Origin: Pseudopyrenochaeta lycopersici
Taxonomy: Eukaryota; Ascomycota; Dothideomycetes; Pleosporales; Pseudopyrenochaetaceae
Assembly: GCA_003313425.1 (NCBI GenBank)
Contig: NHZP01000052.1
Coordinates: 124,001-188,000 of the forward strand
Length of the DNA stretch: 64,000 nucleotides
Direction: 5' to 3'
Each line of letters begins with the position of its first letter. Position 1 is the stretch's first letter. Below the pieces are notes generated by a model, which ran no database searches, was not told the origin of the DNA, and saw only the letters and a list, made by a program, of their open reading frames with translations. Positions 44,114 to 56,295 of this stretch are shown piece by piece. A program made the position numbers and the translations under genes.

Positions 44114-45244
44114 TTACAGTTTTTCCCTCCAACCCCGATTTACCTTGTCCTCACTCCCCTCCTTCTCCAAAGGATCAAGTAATCCATTCTTCAAACCCCT
44201 CAATACCCCTTTCCAAACAGCATCCTCCTCCCACGCGACCTTCGCCACCCGCCACTCCAACCAATCCTCCCTCCTCGCGCCCTTCCCCTCCAACAAGCCC
44301 ACCGCAAAATCAACCATGCCCTTCCTCTCACTACACCAATAGCTCACAGTGGCGCCACAAACGCCACAAAACGTCCTCTTCACGCCCTCTGAACTCTCGT
44401 ACAGCTTCGCCGTGCCGAACAGCCCGTCGTCAGGGTACGAGGCGTGCTGCGGCCATGGCGGCGCGATTGTAATCGACTTGCGTGAGGGGAAGAACCAGGA
44501 AACTATGCAGGAGGAGGATGTTAGGCGGCAGGTATTGCACACATCATGGAGGGCGAAGTATTTATTCTTGTCAGTGGGGATGAGAGAGGGATCAATCTCA
44601 GACCAGGTTTCGGGGCCAGATGGGCGGGCGATGGAAAAAGATATGCCTCCACAATGACACCGTGCTTTAAAAACATTTCCTTTTTCCATAACCCCATGCT
44701 CCACCTCTCTTGATGTATCGTCGCTTGTATGGGAAGGTAGACTTGTCCAGTCCCCATTCTCCTTGAACTCCACACCATGAACTGGTTGCTCTTTCCATAA
44801 TGGTAATGTCTTCCCGTCAATCTGCTTGAGTAAGGTCGCCAGTCCACCATCCCCAGTACTCTGCACGAAAATATGTTTCTGGAAATCCCAAACATCGTCC
44901 TCAGCATCCACTAGGCTGCCGGCAACGTACCATCGGCCCCCGGGCTTCCCATCGTCCAGAGCGCGATCAAGCATGTGCGCCCCGCACGTGCTACAAAACC
45001 ATCTCGTTACTCGGTCTGAGCTGTTGTATGCTGTGAATGTCGATAAGTTTACGTCAGGAGGTGGTATCCTTGTGTGGATTGAACACAAAGTGCCATGGGT
45101 TTGCCGGCATGTACTGCAGTGGCAAAAGTGTACTGGTAGCGGCAACCGTGATGTTGGAACTGTAAAGGAAAGCGTAGAATGGCGGCAATGGCATGATGCT
45201 GTAAATATGCGTGTTGGTCCGTCTTGCGGGCGACCTGTCGCCAT
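44114..45244 (-). CDS. tandem GFA (glutathione-dependent formaldehyde-activating-like) domain protein
   Basis: Single exon, 376 residues from the ATG at 45244 (MATGRPQDG). The frame stays open to an ATG at 45454 (446 residues), but the extra 70 residues look like a translated leader. Two zinc-binding GFA/CENP-V modules are visible. The first has ASCHCRHSTLSF, HFCHCSTCRQTHG and WFCSTCGAHML. The second has ARCHCGGISFSI, DVCNTCRLTSSS and FCGVCGATVSYWC. Paired CxC, CxxC and CxxC cysteines are the known zinc ligands of this family. Single-domain members bind glutathione adducts; fungal two-domain members are uncharacterised. The gene is convergent with the PaiB-like gene, with 270 nt between stops. 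Confidence 0.88.
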   Translation of the reverse strand: MATGRPQDGPTRIFTASCHCRHSTLSFTVPTSRLPLPVHFCHCSTCRQTHGTLCSIHTRIPPPDVNLSTFTAYNSSDRVTRWFCSTCGAHMLDRALDDGKPGGRWYVAGSLVDAEDDVWDFQKHIFVQSTGDGGLATLLKQIDGKTLPLWKEQPVHGVEFKENGDWTSLPSHTSDDTSREVEHGVMEKGNVFKARCHCGGISFSIARPSGPETWSEIDPSLIPTDKNKYFALHDVCNTCRLTSSSCIVSWFFPSRKSITIAPPWPQHASYPDDGLFGTAKLYESSEGVKRTFCGVCGATVSYWCSERKGMVDFAVGLLEGKGARREDWLEWRVAKVAWEEDAVWKGVLRGLKNGLLDPLEKEGSEDKVNRGWREKL

Positions 45245-45822
45245 TATAGCAATAGATCGTGCTAGCGTCGACAGTATGAAGAGTGAGGGAGCTGAAAAGG
45301 GGGGAAGGAATCGCAGCTCTGGAGATTTGTACCTCATGCAAGTGAAGTCCTGTGATAGAACGCTTGTTGCTGTTCGAGCAAGCTTTAGAGGGACAGCTCC
45401 TAGCTCCCCGCACTTGTACTCATCAAGCTCGGGATACGAACATTGCGAGGCCATGTGCTATGTGCGCAGTTTCTTTATGTAGCGCGAAGACCTTAGCTGC
45501 GCTTTCAGTGCAGATCTTATTAAATAATGGAGCCACATCGATCTCTTGTTCATCAGCACAGCGAGTGATATGTCAATGCATGTCGGTGTGTCGATCGACT
45601 ACCAAGGAAAAGGACTTGATTCTGATAACGCGATCAACTACAGTGAGTGGGTATAGTGCCATGACGGAAGGGCTAACTCAGACGCAGGTAAAGGGGACTA
45701 AGAATTACAACAAGTGTTGAAGAAATGGAATGGAACATGAGGGATACAGTCCTCTCATCAAGTCCGGCGACTATGCACAATCCCCTCTTCTTTCGCGCCT
45801 TTACTTACTGGAGCAGGCAAAA
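45245..45822. other. intergenic region
   Basis: About 580 bases between the GFA gene start and the 3' end of the coiled-coil gene, both on the minus strand. It holds the GFA promoter and perhaps its leader. No other gene was seen. Confidence 0.6.
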
Positions 45823-48800
45823 CTAATCCTGATCCGCCGTCAGTCTCTGCGCCGTCCTTGAACTCTCTGCAATGGCATCGTTGTTCAGCTCACTTAGCTG
45901 GTTCAATGTCTCTTGCATGGCGGCTAACTGCTAGCGGTGAATTAGCTTTCTGCATCATTCAAGGCGACAACGAAACAAAAATCGACATACGGGGTTCAAC
46001 TCACAGTACCAACAACATCCTTCTGGGGTCCGTTGGGCTTTGACGGTTGGGCGCCTGGCGTGGCATCTTCCTCCTCGTCCTCATCTTCCTCAGCCAAGCT
46101 AACCATGTTGCGCTTCTCGCCCATGGAGGCTGCTGCGCGAGCAACCCTATCGCCTGCTGCGATGATGGCTTCGAGACGCTCAACTTTGTCCGATAGGAGC
46201 GCATTCTCCTTCTCAAGCGGCTCAACGCGAGCAAGATGTTTTCGTACAACTTCACCCTTCATTGTCTCGATGCGGTCTTCTGCCTCCTCGGCAGCTCTGA
46301 TGGCTTTTTCGCGCTCAGTCTCGATGCTGTGAATTGTCTCCATAAGACGCGCTACATCCTGAGCATGGGTGTCGATGTCAGCAGCGGCTTTTTCGTGGCG
46401 TGAAAGAAGGTCCTGGTAGAGCGCTTGTTGCTCGACAATATCTTTCTTCATGGCTTCAAGCTCGGTAGCATGGTTCGATTTTGCTACTTCCAATTGTGTG
46501 GCGTGGCCCGATTGCGTGACTTCTAGATCGGCATTGAGAGCATCGTACTTCTTCTGAAGCTGCTGAACGGCGTCTGATGTACTAGCCTCCATGCCCACCA
46601 TTAGCTCAGAGATTGCTTCCTCATGAGCCTTATCCATCGAAGCCTTTTGCTCTGTAAGATCGGTGTGCTTATTTTGCAGAGCTTCCAGCTGTTGCTGTAG
46701 GGCCTTGACGTCGTTCGAGTGTCCAGCTCTGAACTCTTCTTTCAGAAGCTCAATAGCATCTCCGTGCTCTTGATCCGTCTGTGCAATCCTCTGTTGTAGC
46801 TTATCATATTTGGATTGCAGCTCAGTCAAGGTCTTGTTGTGGTCGTCTTTCAATGTGCTGCTGAGGAGATTGATAGCCGATTCGTGGTCCTTTTCCGCCT
46901 CAGCTTTTTCGGCGAGAAGGGCTTCGTATCGCTTGGAAGCTTCGGCAAGGCCAGCTGAGCCAGACTCCTCTTTCGATCCTAGTTCCGCTTTGAGTACATC
47001 TATTTCAGTATGTAATTCCCTCTTCAGAGCATCGAGCTCGTTGAGTGCGGATTGCTTTTCCGAAACTGCTGCAGACCTTTCATGTTCGAGGCTCGTGGTG
47101 TCACTCTGAACAGCTTCGAGTAAGGTAGCGTACTTCTGCTCGATTTCGGTTTGTTGGGCCTCAAGCGCTTTAGCGTGAGACTCTTGTGCATTCAGCTTCT
47201 CGGCGAGGACATCATTGTGGGTAATTTCAAGGTCCGAGAACTGCTTGGAGAGTGTATCCCGCTGAGTTTTCAATTCTTGGATGTCGGTTTTGTGCGCTTC
47301 TTCGATGCTGTGCTTCTCATCCAACAAGGTGTCGAACTTTGATTGCAGCTCAGCCAGGAGCTGCTTCGACGCACTCTCCGAATCCGCCTTCAATGCCTCG
47401 ATAGTCCGGCTGTGCGCATCCTCCGCTGCTGTCTTGTCTTCCAATAGGGTATCGTGCCGAGCTTGAAGGTCGGTGATGATCTTCAGAGACTTAGTGTGAG
47501 CATCTTCTGCGGCCTCTTTCTCCTCTGTCAATGCATCGAAACGAGACTGAAGGTCCTTAGCCAAATCAACCTCTTTCGCCAAAGTTTCGATCCGAATCTG
47601 GAGATCGGAGACTAATTTTTGTGAAGTATTGTGAGCTTCTTCAAGTATTGCCTTCTCTTCCTCGACTTGCTTTTGCTTGGCAAGCGCGTCGGTGAGGTCC
47701 TGCGACGCGGATCCGGAGGTCTCTTTGAGGGCAGATAACTCTGCCTTCAGGGCCACAACTTCATCAGCTCGTTCACCAAGAACCTTTTCGTGCTGCTCCA
47801 GAGTTCCATTTTTTTCGGCAACCAGGGAGTCGAACTCAGCCTGCAATTTGTTCAGGCGGTCCTTTGCATCGCCCTCGAGGTCTGCTCGGAGAGATTCAAT
47901 TTCGCCCTCATGGTCCTCACCCAGAATTCGTAGATCCTGACGATGGCGATCTTGCATTGCGTCCAGCTCGGTCTTGTATGAGTCGGCCTTCTTCTTCGCC
48001 TCATTCAGCTCAGCTTGGACCTTCGCGAGACTGGCCGTATGTTGCGATTCCTCTTGCTGCGAGACTTGCTCGAGTGTCTGAATGGTCTTGCGAAGACCCT
48101 TTGTTTCATCTTTTAGTTGCTCAAGCTCAGTTGCATCGGCGCTGAGCTGGTCATTGATGGCGTCCAGCTGCTGAACGAGTTCGTTGGCCTCATCTGCCTT
48201 GATCTTCAGCGCCGCCTCATGCGATTGCTTCAGATCCTCAATCTGCTTCTGAAGCTCTTCGGCTACCTTCGCACCGTCAGTCGACCCTTGGTGAAGCGCT
48301 TTGATTTGTTCCTGAAGACCGTTGATTGATTTAAGATGACCCGAGACCTCTTCTTCCTTGAGACGCAGCTCGTTTTGGGAGCTTCTCTGCAACTCGTCGA
48401 TTTTTTGTTGAATGCTCTCCGCATGAGCGCTACGTTCGCCCTCCAGATCTGCGGTGGCTTGATCAGCGCGCTGTTGAAGTTTTACAATGTCGCTCTGCAA
48501 TTGCTCATGGGTCTTGACGTGGGACACAATGGTCTCCTCCTTGACGCGTAGTTGCTCGGTATGCTCTTGTTGCAGCGACTCGAGCTTCGCCTGAAGTGCT
48601 TGAACCACTGCTGTTGATTCGGAAGACTTGGACTCTAACGAGCGCTGTGCTTCTTGCAATGCATCGCTATGCCGTTGCCCCGAGGCCGCGACGTCTGACT
48701 CGAGGTGTTCGACAGTCTTTGTAAGTTCGTTGATTTTCTCATCTCGCGAACGCAGGTCGTCTGACTGGGTTTGCTGAAGGTCTGTGAGCTTCGTCTGAAG

Positions 48801-50362
48801 AGCGTCCAAAGTCTCCTTGGCATTGGCAAGTTCTTGGGCAAGTGTGTCCCGTTCGTCTTTCAGGGTCGCCACTTCCTTTGTGAGCTGTTCGATCTGCGCA
48901 GTCTGTTCTACAAGCTTCTTTTTCTCGGCGTCCCATTTGGCACCTTGCTGTTCGAGTTCACTATTCAGATCATCGAGCACCTGTTGCAACTCTGCGGCTC
49001 GCGCAGCTTCCAAAGCCGACCTGTCTTGGGCTGCCTGTTTCTCCTCCTCAAGCTTCTGGCTCTGCTCTTCCAAGTGTTTGGTTTCCTGCGCAAACTTTTT
49101 TTCCATGTCTTCCACAATTGCGGAGTGGGCGCTCTGGTCGGACCCAGTAGATTGTGCGGCATTCGCGATGGCCTTGTCTTTCTCCACAATGGCAGCCTGC
49201 GCATCGACCAACTGTTTCCTCAGCTTTGCCTTCTCTGACTGCAGATTGTCGACTTCGCGACTAAGATCATCGTACTGCTCCTGCAGCTTCTCGCGCATGG
49301 TGGTCTCCTTGAAAAAGTCCTGCATGATCTCTACGCTGCGTCGCTTGGTCTCGGCGTCCATCTCCCTGGGCCCGCTGGGAGCCGTACCTGGTCGCTGAGT
49401 TTCCTCGCCGAGCTTCGCTAGGGCGGCTTTGACGGGGCCGAGGGCACTCCGTCTGGTCTCGACTTCGGCGTCCGAGGCCGCCTTGTCCTTGAGCGGGCCA
49501 TTGGTGCGGGGAGGAACGTCGATAGGGCTGTAGCTGAACATGAGTATGAGCACTTTGTCTTCACTGGGACTCGCACTACTTACGTTTCCTCTGGGACAGT
49601 GGCTTGAGCTTCTGTGGCAGCTTGAGCTGCCGCCACGGTCGGCTTCTTTGCCTGAGCAACTGGAGCCTTGGTTGCTGCGCCTGGGGCAGCCCTTGAGGTA
49701 GTTGCAGGACGCGAAGTAGTCGTTCTCGCCGACGAAGCCAGTGATGCACGAGGCGCGGCGCGGGAGGTCGAGGTTTCAGCGGCAGGGCGCGTCGTCAGGG
49801 GTCGCTTTGCGGTGGTGGTAGAGGAAGGGGCAAGTGAGGCCCTTGATGTTGTCTTGCCCGGCGATGATCGCGTAGTCCCACCCGGCACTACTGGCGTCCT
49901 GCGCACCGTGGGTTTCTTGTTCTCGTCGCCGGATGTCACCGAAGATAGCTCCGGTTCTGCATCAGACGAAGCTGTCTTGCCCGCCAGCCCCGTCCTCCGC
50001 ACGGCTGTGCCCGGCACTGGACGCGTCGGCGGCTTGTTCAAGCTAGAGCCAACGGTGCTGGCCCGCGAAGTCGCGCTGGAAAGCGGTTTCGACGCGGTGG
50101 TGGAGGCTCGCGCCGTCGAGGTCGTGGCAGCTGGCCGGCGGGCGCCTGCAGTCGCAGTGCCGCTCGTTGTGGTGGGCCTTCGCGGCGGGACGGCATCTTT
50201 GGAGCCTGAGGAAGGCGCATTGGACGCCATTGTACGGCGGACTGAGGATGTGGGTGTTGTGGGCGCTGTCGACTTTTTCCGCTGCGGACTCCCGGTCGCT
50301 GCTGAGCTGTCCGAGCGAGCTCTGTCGGCTGCGGCGTCACTAGCGGGGGTGGGGACCTCCAT
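45823..50362 (-). CDS. large coiled-coil protein with basic Ser/Thr/Pro-rich N-terminus
   Basis: Three exons on the minus strand: 50362-49584, 49533-46005 and 45927-45823. Introns of 50 nt (GTAAGT...TTCAG, phase 2) and 77 nt (GTGAGT...AGCAG, phase 0) give 1470 residues. The first 260 residues are Ser/Thr/Ala/Pro/Arg-rich, basic and disordered (TASKPLSSATSRAST, KKPTVRRTPVVPGG), as in microtubule- or actin-binding tails. From about residue 320 to 1370 the protein is an almost unbroken coiled coil: Leu/Glu/Lys/Gln heptads, with repeats of EEKxxxEDAHxxxLKxxxDLQ. An acidic patch (AEEDEDEEEDATPG) and a short helical tail coded by exon 3 follow. Such proteins are often named M protein repeat or myosin-like in fungi by composition only. 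A role as a scaffold or tether is inference. The tail exon is short (35 codons including the stop) and easy to miss. Confidence 0.85.
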
Positions 50363-53300
50363 CTTGGACCTTCAGGGGCGGCCTGTGCAGATCAGATGTA
50401 GCTAAGAGATGCGAAGGGCTGGGTGAAGAGAGGCGGAAGTGACTGCTACTTGAATGCGCCGATATGACGATACTCCCCTGGCAGCCGTTGTCCGCGCAGT
50501 CGCAGTGTCCTCAATGCAATGGAAAATGTGGGGAAGCTTGCTTTGGGCAAGCCAGGGTAGAGCCAGCCGCCCACGCCAGCAAACGACAACGCATCTTTCC
50601 ATCCAACCCTCTCCTCGCTCCGACCGCTTATCTTTCCTCCACCATTGAGAGGAGCACACGTCTAAATCTGTCTCTTGCAGCGCTTTATCAGTTCACTTGT
50701 TTCCCCACGCTCGTTACAGACCATCCGTGGCCCGTCATGCCCTCTTGATATCGTTCCAGTCACGGCTAACCTTCCAGCCACTGTTGCCATTGCAGAACCC
50801 CCCTGCAGCCCTCACAAAGCTTCCCCTGACTAAGCCTCGATTGGCTGTCGTTCACATTTGCCTCGGGACGGCCAGACACTAATGAAGGCGGCAACAGGAA
50901 CTCTGTATCGCGCATAGAGCCACTTTGTCTAACCTGAGAGTGGAATTGAGTTGACCGCCTCAAAACCAAGAACACAAATACCCTGTTAGAAGAACTGGTT
51001 CGTCTTTCTGTGTCCAGCATTAAATTATCGATTCGGAACAAGTGCTCCTACAAGTGCACATCTTCCATCGTGGTTGCAAGGCGCAGTCATGGTCCGTCCA
51101 AGACATTCGGTTTCTGACAGCTGGCATTCATGATTGAATGCTTCGAGAATGACTCTACGGTGCGCTGCATACGAATTCTGACGCCCACTGCCTCGACTTC
51201 AACTGGTTTGATGGCCGATGATATGCGCGTTGCTTTCGTATCAGGACCCTTCCGGAATACGCCCCTGGGTCACGACACCTTGCCCAGACAGCGCCGTGAG
51301 GATGATGACGGTTTATGATTGGTGAATAGCTTACCAAGAGTCATATGAGCCAACATCATACGGTATCCAAATCATCCAAACGTGTCGACCGCGTGATCAG
51401 AGTTTAGACAGCACTTTATACATCCCGCCTGGCTCTAGATATTGAGATAGACAATGGCATTTGCATATCACTCTGATCTTCTGGGTGCCAAACAGAACTT
51501 CTCTGTTTGGAACTCAGCTACGAAGATGTTCTGGCGATTACGATAAATTCCACGCCACGGTTCTGTCCATCAGAGGTCGAGAGCTTACGATCGGCATCAC
51601 TCAAAGCCAGTGTACTGCGTGAAGAGGAGAATGCGCGCTGGAAACTGCGCGTATTGCCACCGTCGAGCATACCGGTACTAGTCATCTGATGTATGTGCTA
51701 GGACTTCAATTCGCCCACATTCTCTAACAAACACTGCTTCTGTCCAAATTGGTTGCCTTGAGGAAATCATATCGCATAAAGGGACGATGGGACTAGAACT
51801 GTCGAGACCACATCGAACTCAATTTAGCGAAAGTGGCTTTGCTGACCTAGCGCTAAAGTGGAATAGAATGAAGTAGATGTTTGAGTGGAAGCTCGAAGTA
51901 TTGTCCAAGAATGAATGAACGTCTGTGAACGGATGGAGTCATACTGTAGATGGCCTGCATGATCCCGGTCTGCGGACGAAGAACAGCTGATTCTTGCCAT
52001 ATCACTGGACGCCAACTTTGTAAGAAGGCATCAACAAGACGCAGTGATCATTAAGCCATGCCGGGTATGCGGGGCCATGTGCATACATACAAGCGCGCTT
52101 CGAGACTTCGATCTGCATCTACAAACCCAAATGTCTCCACAGAAGCGGCCCGAAACGTTGGCAATTGTTGATCGGTTCTAAATCTCATCTGCCGAGTGAT
52201 GGCAATGCTCGTGCTGGCCATCTCGACATTGTGACAAGAATGGCGCGACTATCTTGTGGCGTTGAAACAATTTCTCGGCCGCCTCTCAAAAGAGTCGCAT
52301 GTGGTAGTCGTCGCCGGCAAATGTCTTGGACATCTGGGATCCGACTTCGCGTGTTACTGGTCACGATATACCGATCTTAGGAAGACGTTCTGGCCAAATA
52401 ATGTGGACAATCAAAAGCAACACTTTCACCGAGAACCTTACACTGGCTCCAACCCAGCATTTCGCACTAGCCGTTGATCCGGGTTTGTGGGAGGGCAATA
52501 GCGAAGGGTAAACGAGCGATCCCAGGTTGGTGGGTTCGCCGGTAGGGGCAAGCATGTCGTCGCTTTTGGGATGTCGCTTTATTAACATCACGTGAACTCG
52601 GTAAGTAATGCTCCGTAGGATTCTATACTCTATTTTATGAGAAACTTGACTGCAGACACCATCATGTTGGAGCTATGCAATCATGCTTTGTCTAGTATCG
52701 AAAAACTTCCATGACTCGAGTCAAACTATCACCTTTCCCACTTAATTGTCCGAGGGCGAATATCAACTACAGCAGCTGAATATCTCCAGAGGCGTATAAC
52801 CCAAAGATAGGGACATGGTTTAGACGCCCCGGAGATTTGTTTTTCAGTTTGAATTGTGACATCGCGACGGCCCGATGTCCTCTATTCGTTGGTGAGGGTT
52901 GGGTGGAGTCGGTTCTTGCAGATGACGTGCTCTGCGTAGCCGATGTCAACATCGTGCCGAGAATACTGGCCTCTGGGTACTTTCTTAGCGTAGTTCCATC
53001 GCAATAACAATCAACACCATAACATGTGGAGAACAAGCCAAAATCCATTACTTTGAAGAATGGAGTAAATGTAAGAGACGGAATGGGGAGTAAATACACG
53101 TACCAACGGCCATTTCAATGAGGTCTATTCAAGCTCGATGCCCCAAGCGGCATGCGAAGCTGCTGATATTGGCAAAAGCTTGACTCCGACGGACCGCGTG
53201 CGACCGGATCACCTCCCAAAGCGCCTGGGCCTCTTGGGCACAGTCAAGGAGACCACAAGAAAACCACAAGACATCCAGCCGCACCCTGCAGATTCCAAAT

Positions 53301-53665
53301 TCTTGGAGAAAGTGGTGAATCCACTATGAGAACGCCCGTGGCTCAGCGACGCTTATCTGTGTCGTCAAGATGAACCCGGCCAAGCTGTCGAGGAGAGAAA
53401 ACATCAAAGCCTAGCCTGCCGAGCGACGCTCGACGAGACTCTGCCATGAATTCACCGTACTTGGCGACGCCTTTCCACGCGCACGTTTGATATTATCCCA
53501 CGCAGTCGGCAGAGACTTCGGAGCCCTGGCAAGCTTGGTGCTGTATAAGTACCCAGGCTGACCGACCTAGCACCCTTGTCACCACTGTCAGGAGCTTCTT
53601 CGGTGTACTTTCTACAAATTCTGACACTCTCTGGCAAACACCACTCTTTGCCCCCAGTCAGCAAT
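50363..53665. other. long divergent intergenic region
   Basis: About 3.3 kb between the coiled-coil gene and the permease. I find no supported gene. Frames of 60-110 codons (e.g. 51130-51318, 51507-51689, 52767-53099) show no domain, no good introns and no neighbouring in-phase exon. A TATAAG at 53544-53549 precedes the permease start by about 120 bases. Confidence 0.5.
53544..53549 (+). promoter_or_regulatory. TATA element of the MFS permease gene
   Basis: TATAAG about 120 bases upstream of the ATG at 53666, in the sequence GCTGTATAAGTACCC. Called by position and consensus. Confidence 0.4.
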
Positions 53666-55387
53666 ATGGGCACCGATACCAAGGATGTCTACTACGGGGA
53701 GGATGGCACGCAGGAGGTTCTCCCTACGAAGGACTGGACGCCTGCCGAGGAGAAGAAGGCCAAACGCAAGTGAGTAGCACTACCACATCTGATGAGAATA
53801 ACTTCTGACCAGGCAATTGCCTAGGCTTGATCTGATCATCATGCCCCTTCTAACTCTCGGCTTCTTCTGTCTGCAGCTTGATCGTGGCAACATCGCCAAT
53901 GCAATCACAGACAACTTTATGGAAGATATCAACATTTCTCAAGATCAATTCAACATCGGACAGCAAATGTTGTCCCTCGGTATCGTCCTGTTCGAGATTC
54001 CGGCCAATATGGCTCTCTACCGCGTCGGCCCCGGCAAATGGCTCACTCTCCAGCTCTTCCTCTTCGGCACTGTCAGTACTTTCCAAGCCTTCCAGACCAA
54101 CTATGCCTCCTTCATCACGACTCGGTTTTTGCTCGGTATTACTGAGTCCGGTTTCATTCCCGGCGGTCTCTGGACACTCTCAACTTGGTATACTCGATCA
54201 GAGACAGCCAAGCGAGTCATGATTTTCTACTTTGGCAACCAGTTTGGTCAAGCTTCCGCCAAACTACTCGCTTACGGTATCCTCCACATGCGCGGTGTTG
54301 GCGGCAAGGCTGGCTGGTTCTGGCTTTTCGCACTTATGGGTGGATTCACAATCATCTGTGGCTTCATCTTGGGCTTCTGCCTTCCTGACTCTTTCAAGAA
54401 ACCCCATTCAACCTTCCTACCTAAGTTCCAGATCTTCACCGATAGGGAAATTCATATCCTTCGCAGCCGTGTGCATATCGATGATCCCGCCAAGAGCAGG
54501 AAGAAGAAGAAGATCGGCCTCCCTGCGTTCAAAAAGGCTGTGAGTATCTCGAAAATAAAATGCTCGCATTGTTCTGACATTATTCTCAGTTCTCTAACTG
54601 GCGTATGTGGTGCCATCTCGGTATTACCATGTGCAACAACGGCCCTCAGCGTGCTTTCGATACCTATGCTCCTTCTATCGTGAGATCATTTGGCTTCGGA
54701 CAACTCAGGTCAAACGCTATGGCTGCTGTCGGTCTGTTCATTCAGATCCCTGTGTCTTTCAGCTTCAGTTGGTTTTCAGATCACTTGTAAGTCATTGACT
54801 TGTGCGGGAATGTAACGGAATACTGATCATCATCCTTACAGCAACCGACGTGGTGAAACCGTCATGGCAGGTTTCACCTGCCATCTGCTGGGTTATATTT
54901 TCAACCGCATCTTTACAGAGCTTAGCAACCGCAACGTGAAGTACTTCGGCGTCGTTTGGACACAAACATTTGGCACATTCTCTCACCCGCTTAACATCAC
55001 TTGGATGTCGCTCACCTGCACGGACTCTGAAGAGCGAGCGCTTGCCATGGCTATGTATGAATCTGACCCCTTTCTATCTTCGTGAGCCACATGCTAATGG
55101 CAATCAGGGTCATCATGGGCGCAAACATTGCTGGTATCTACGGTGCACAGATCTTCCGTAACGATGATCGACCACGCTACCGCCGCGGCTTCGCTGTCGC
55201 TTGCGCTGTTCTCGCCGCAGGTCTCACATTGGCCATCATCCGCTACGTTGATGATAAGATCCGCAAGCGTCGCAAGGCCCAATCCATTGAGGACTCTTCC
55301 AGCGAAGACGGCTCTGCGCCTCCCCATGTAGCCAAAAGCGAGGATATTCCTGCCCCTATTGTCGATGGAAGGAGGCCTTCAATCTAA
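53666..55387 (+). CDS. MFS permease, anion:cation symporter (allantoate permease-like) family
   Basis: Five exons: 53666-53769, 53813-54539, 54590-54786, 54842-55054 and 55108-55387, 506 residues, all phases agree (introns 43-55 nt). The N-terminus is hydrophilic, then RLDLIIMPLLTLGFFCLQLDRGNIANA opens helix 1 with the LDRGNIANA signature of this family. RFLLGITESGFIPGG lies in helix 4-5, WFWLFALMGG near helix 6, a basic central loop (KSRKKKKIGLPAFKKA), and FSNWRMW opens helix 7. ANIAGIYGAQIFRNDDRPRYRRGF leads into the last helices and a Ser/Asp-rich tail. This pattern is that of the Dal5/Tna1/Seo1-type transporters for nicotinate, pantothenate, allantoate and similar anions. The substrate cannot be told here. 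Confidence 0.92.
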
Positions 55388-55956
55388 GTTGTCCTTTGAA
55401 TCTTGTACTATGATATCACGGTGAAGCATATGAGAGATAGGATGGAAGGGTGTTCAAAATGGTATGAACTCTCCTGGGGAAGCCTGTAAACATTGGTTGA
55501 AAACTGGGCTGCTGCCTATGTGCATCCGGTCGTTTGTAACGATGCTACTGAATGACACCCAAATCTTTCGCTTTAAGTACTTTTCTGTGCATCATGGTCA
55601 TCTTAACTATTAGTAGCATCTGTCGGGACCGGGCCTTCAACCTTTGCACGTAGTGTACACTTTGCTAGCTTTGTGACCTCATCTAATATCCCAGCACACG
55701 ATCAAACTCTTCACAAAAGGTTCTCACACCGGTGCAATAGCCCATCTGGAAACCTCACCGTCATAGGCCTGATTGAGTTCCAGCAAAAGCAGCATCTGCA
55801 ACGTACGCAAGTTCGGCAAGGTCACATGCAGTTTCAAGTAGCCCGGAGATTTGGCCATCGGAGGATCTCAGCTTATTTTTGGTTCTCTTTATGATGAATA
55901 TAGTTATAGGAGAGGAGTCGCTGGTGAACATTCAATTGACTTTGTCCGCGCCACAG
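55388..55956. other. intergenic region up to the MITE
   Basis: About 570 bases after the permease stop. It probably includes the 3' UTR. The 73-codon frame at 55673-55894 has no recognisable content. Confidence 0.6.
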
Positions 55957-56295
55957 TCCAAAATACACCAAAAATCTTAAAAAAGTCGTTTCCTAGATCT
56001 CAACATCAGTAGTACTTAATAATCGAAAATTTTAAAGATCGCTTCTTATACTTATGTATAGGCTATTTCGTAAGTTATAAAAGAATATATTGAGTAACTC
56101 TTAAGCTATAATAGAATGATTAGAAGTTAAAGATAAAAATACTATATCTATAGAACAGTAGGACTTTTGAGTCTAAGAAGTTAATAAATGCTTGAAAGTT
56201 AGTATAACAAGCTATCTACAAGTTTGTAGGTTGTTTATTATTGCTGATGTTAAGATCTAGGAGACGACTTTTTGAGATTTTTGGTGTATTTTGGA
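55957..56295. mobile_element. MITE-like element with about 52-bp terminal inverted repeats
   Basis: A 339-bp AT-rich element with no coding capacity. The left arm (55957-56009) begins TCCAAAATACACCAAAAATC; the right arm (56244-56295) is its reverse complement, apart from three C/T-type differences and one A in a homopolymer. The pairing stops just outside (G against T). The interior of about 235 bp is very AT-rich and not palindromic. No convincing target-site duplication is visible next to the ends (CACAG on the left, AGGCG on the right). The element lies between the permease and HET genes, 342 bp before the HET start codon. It is probably a non-autonomous DNA-transposon derivative; its superfamily cannot be told. 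Confidence 0.85.

Noticed and set aside
45245..45454. 70-residue N-terminal extension of the GFA protein
   Set aside because: It is open and starts with ATG, but its composition does not resemble a domain or targeting signal, and the downstream ATG sits directly before the first GFA strand. I keep it only as an alternative start.
46033..49398. Many plus-strand frames rich in Ser, Cys, Leu and Phe
   Set aside because: They are antisense images of the coiled-coil gene, whose Glu/Lys/Gln codons read as Ser/Leu/Phe on the other strand.
49668..50405. 245-codon plus-strand frame
   Set aside because: Antisense to the Ala/Thr/Ser/Arg-rich first exon of the coiled-coil gene; the Val/Gly/Ala-rich content is a by-product.
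52767..53099. 110-codon minus-strand frame upstream of the permease
   Set aside because: No motif, no joinable exon, and it lies in the permease promoter region.
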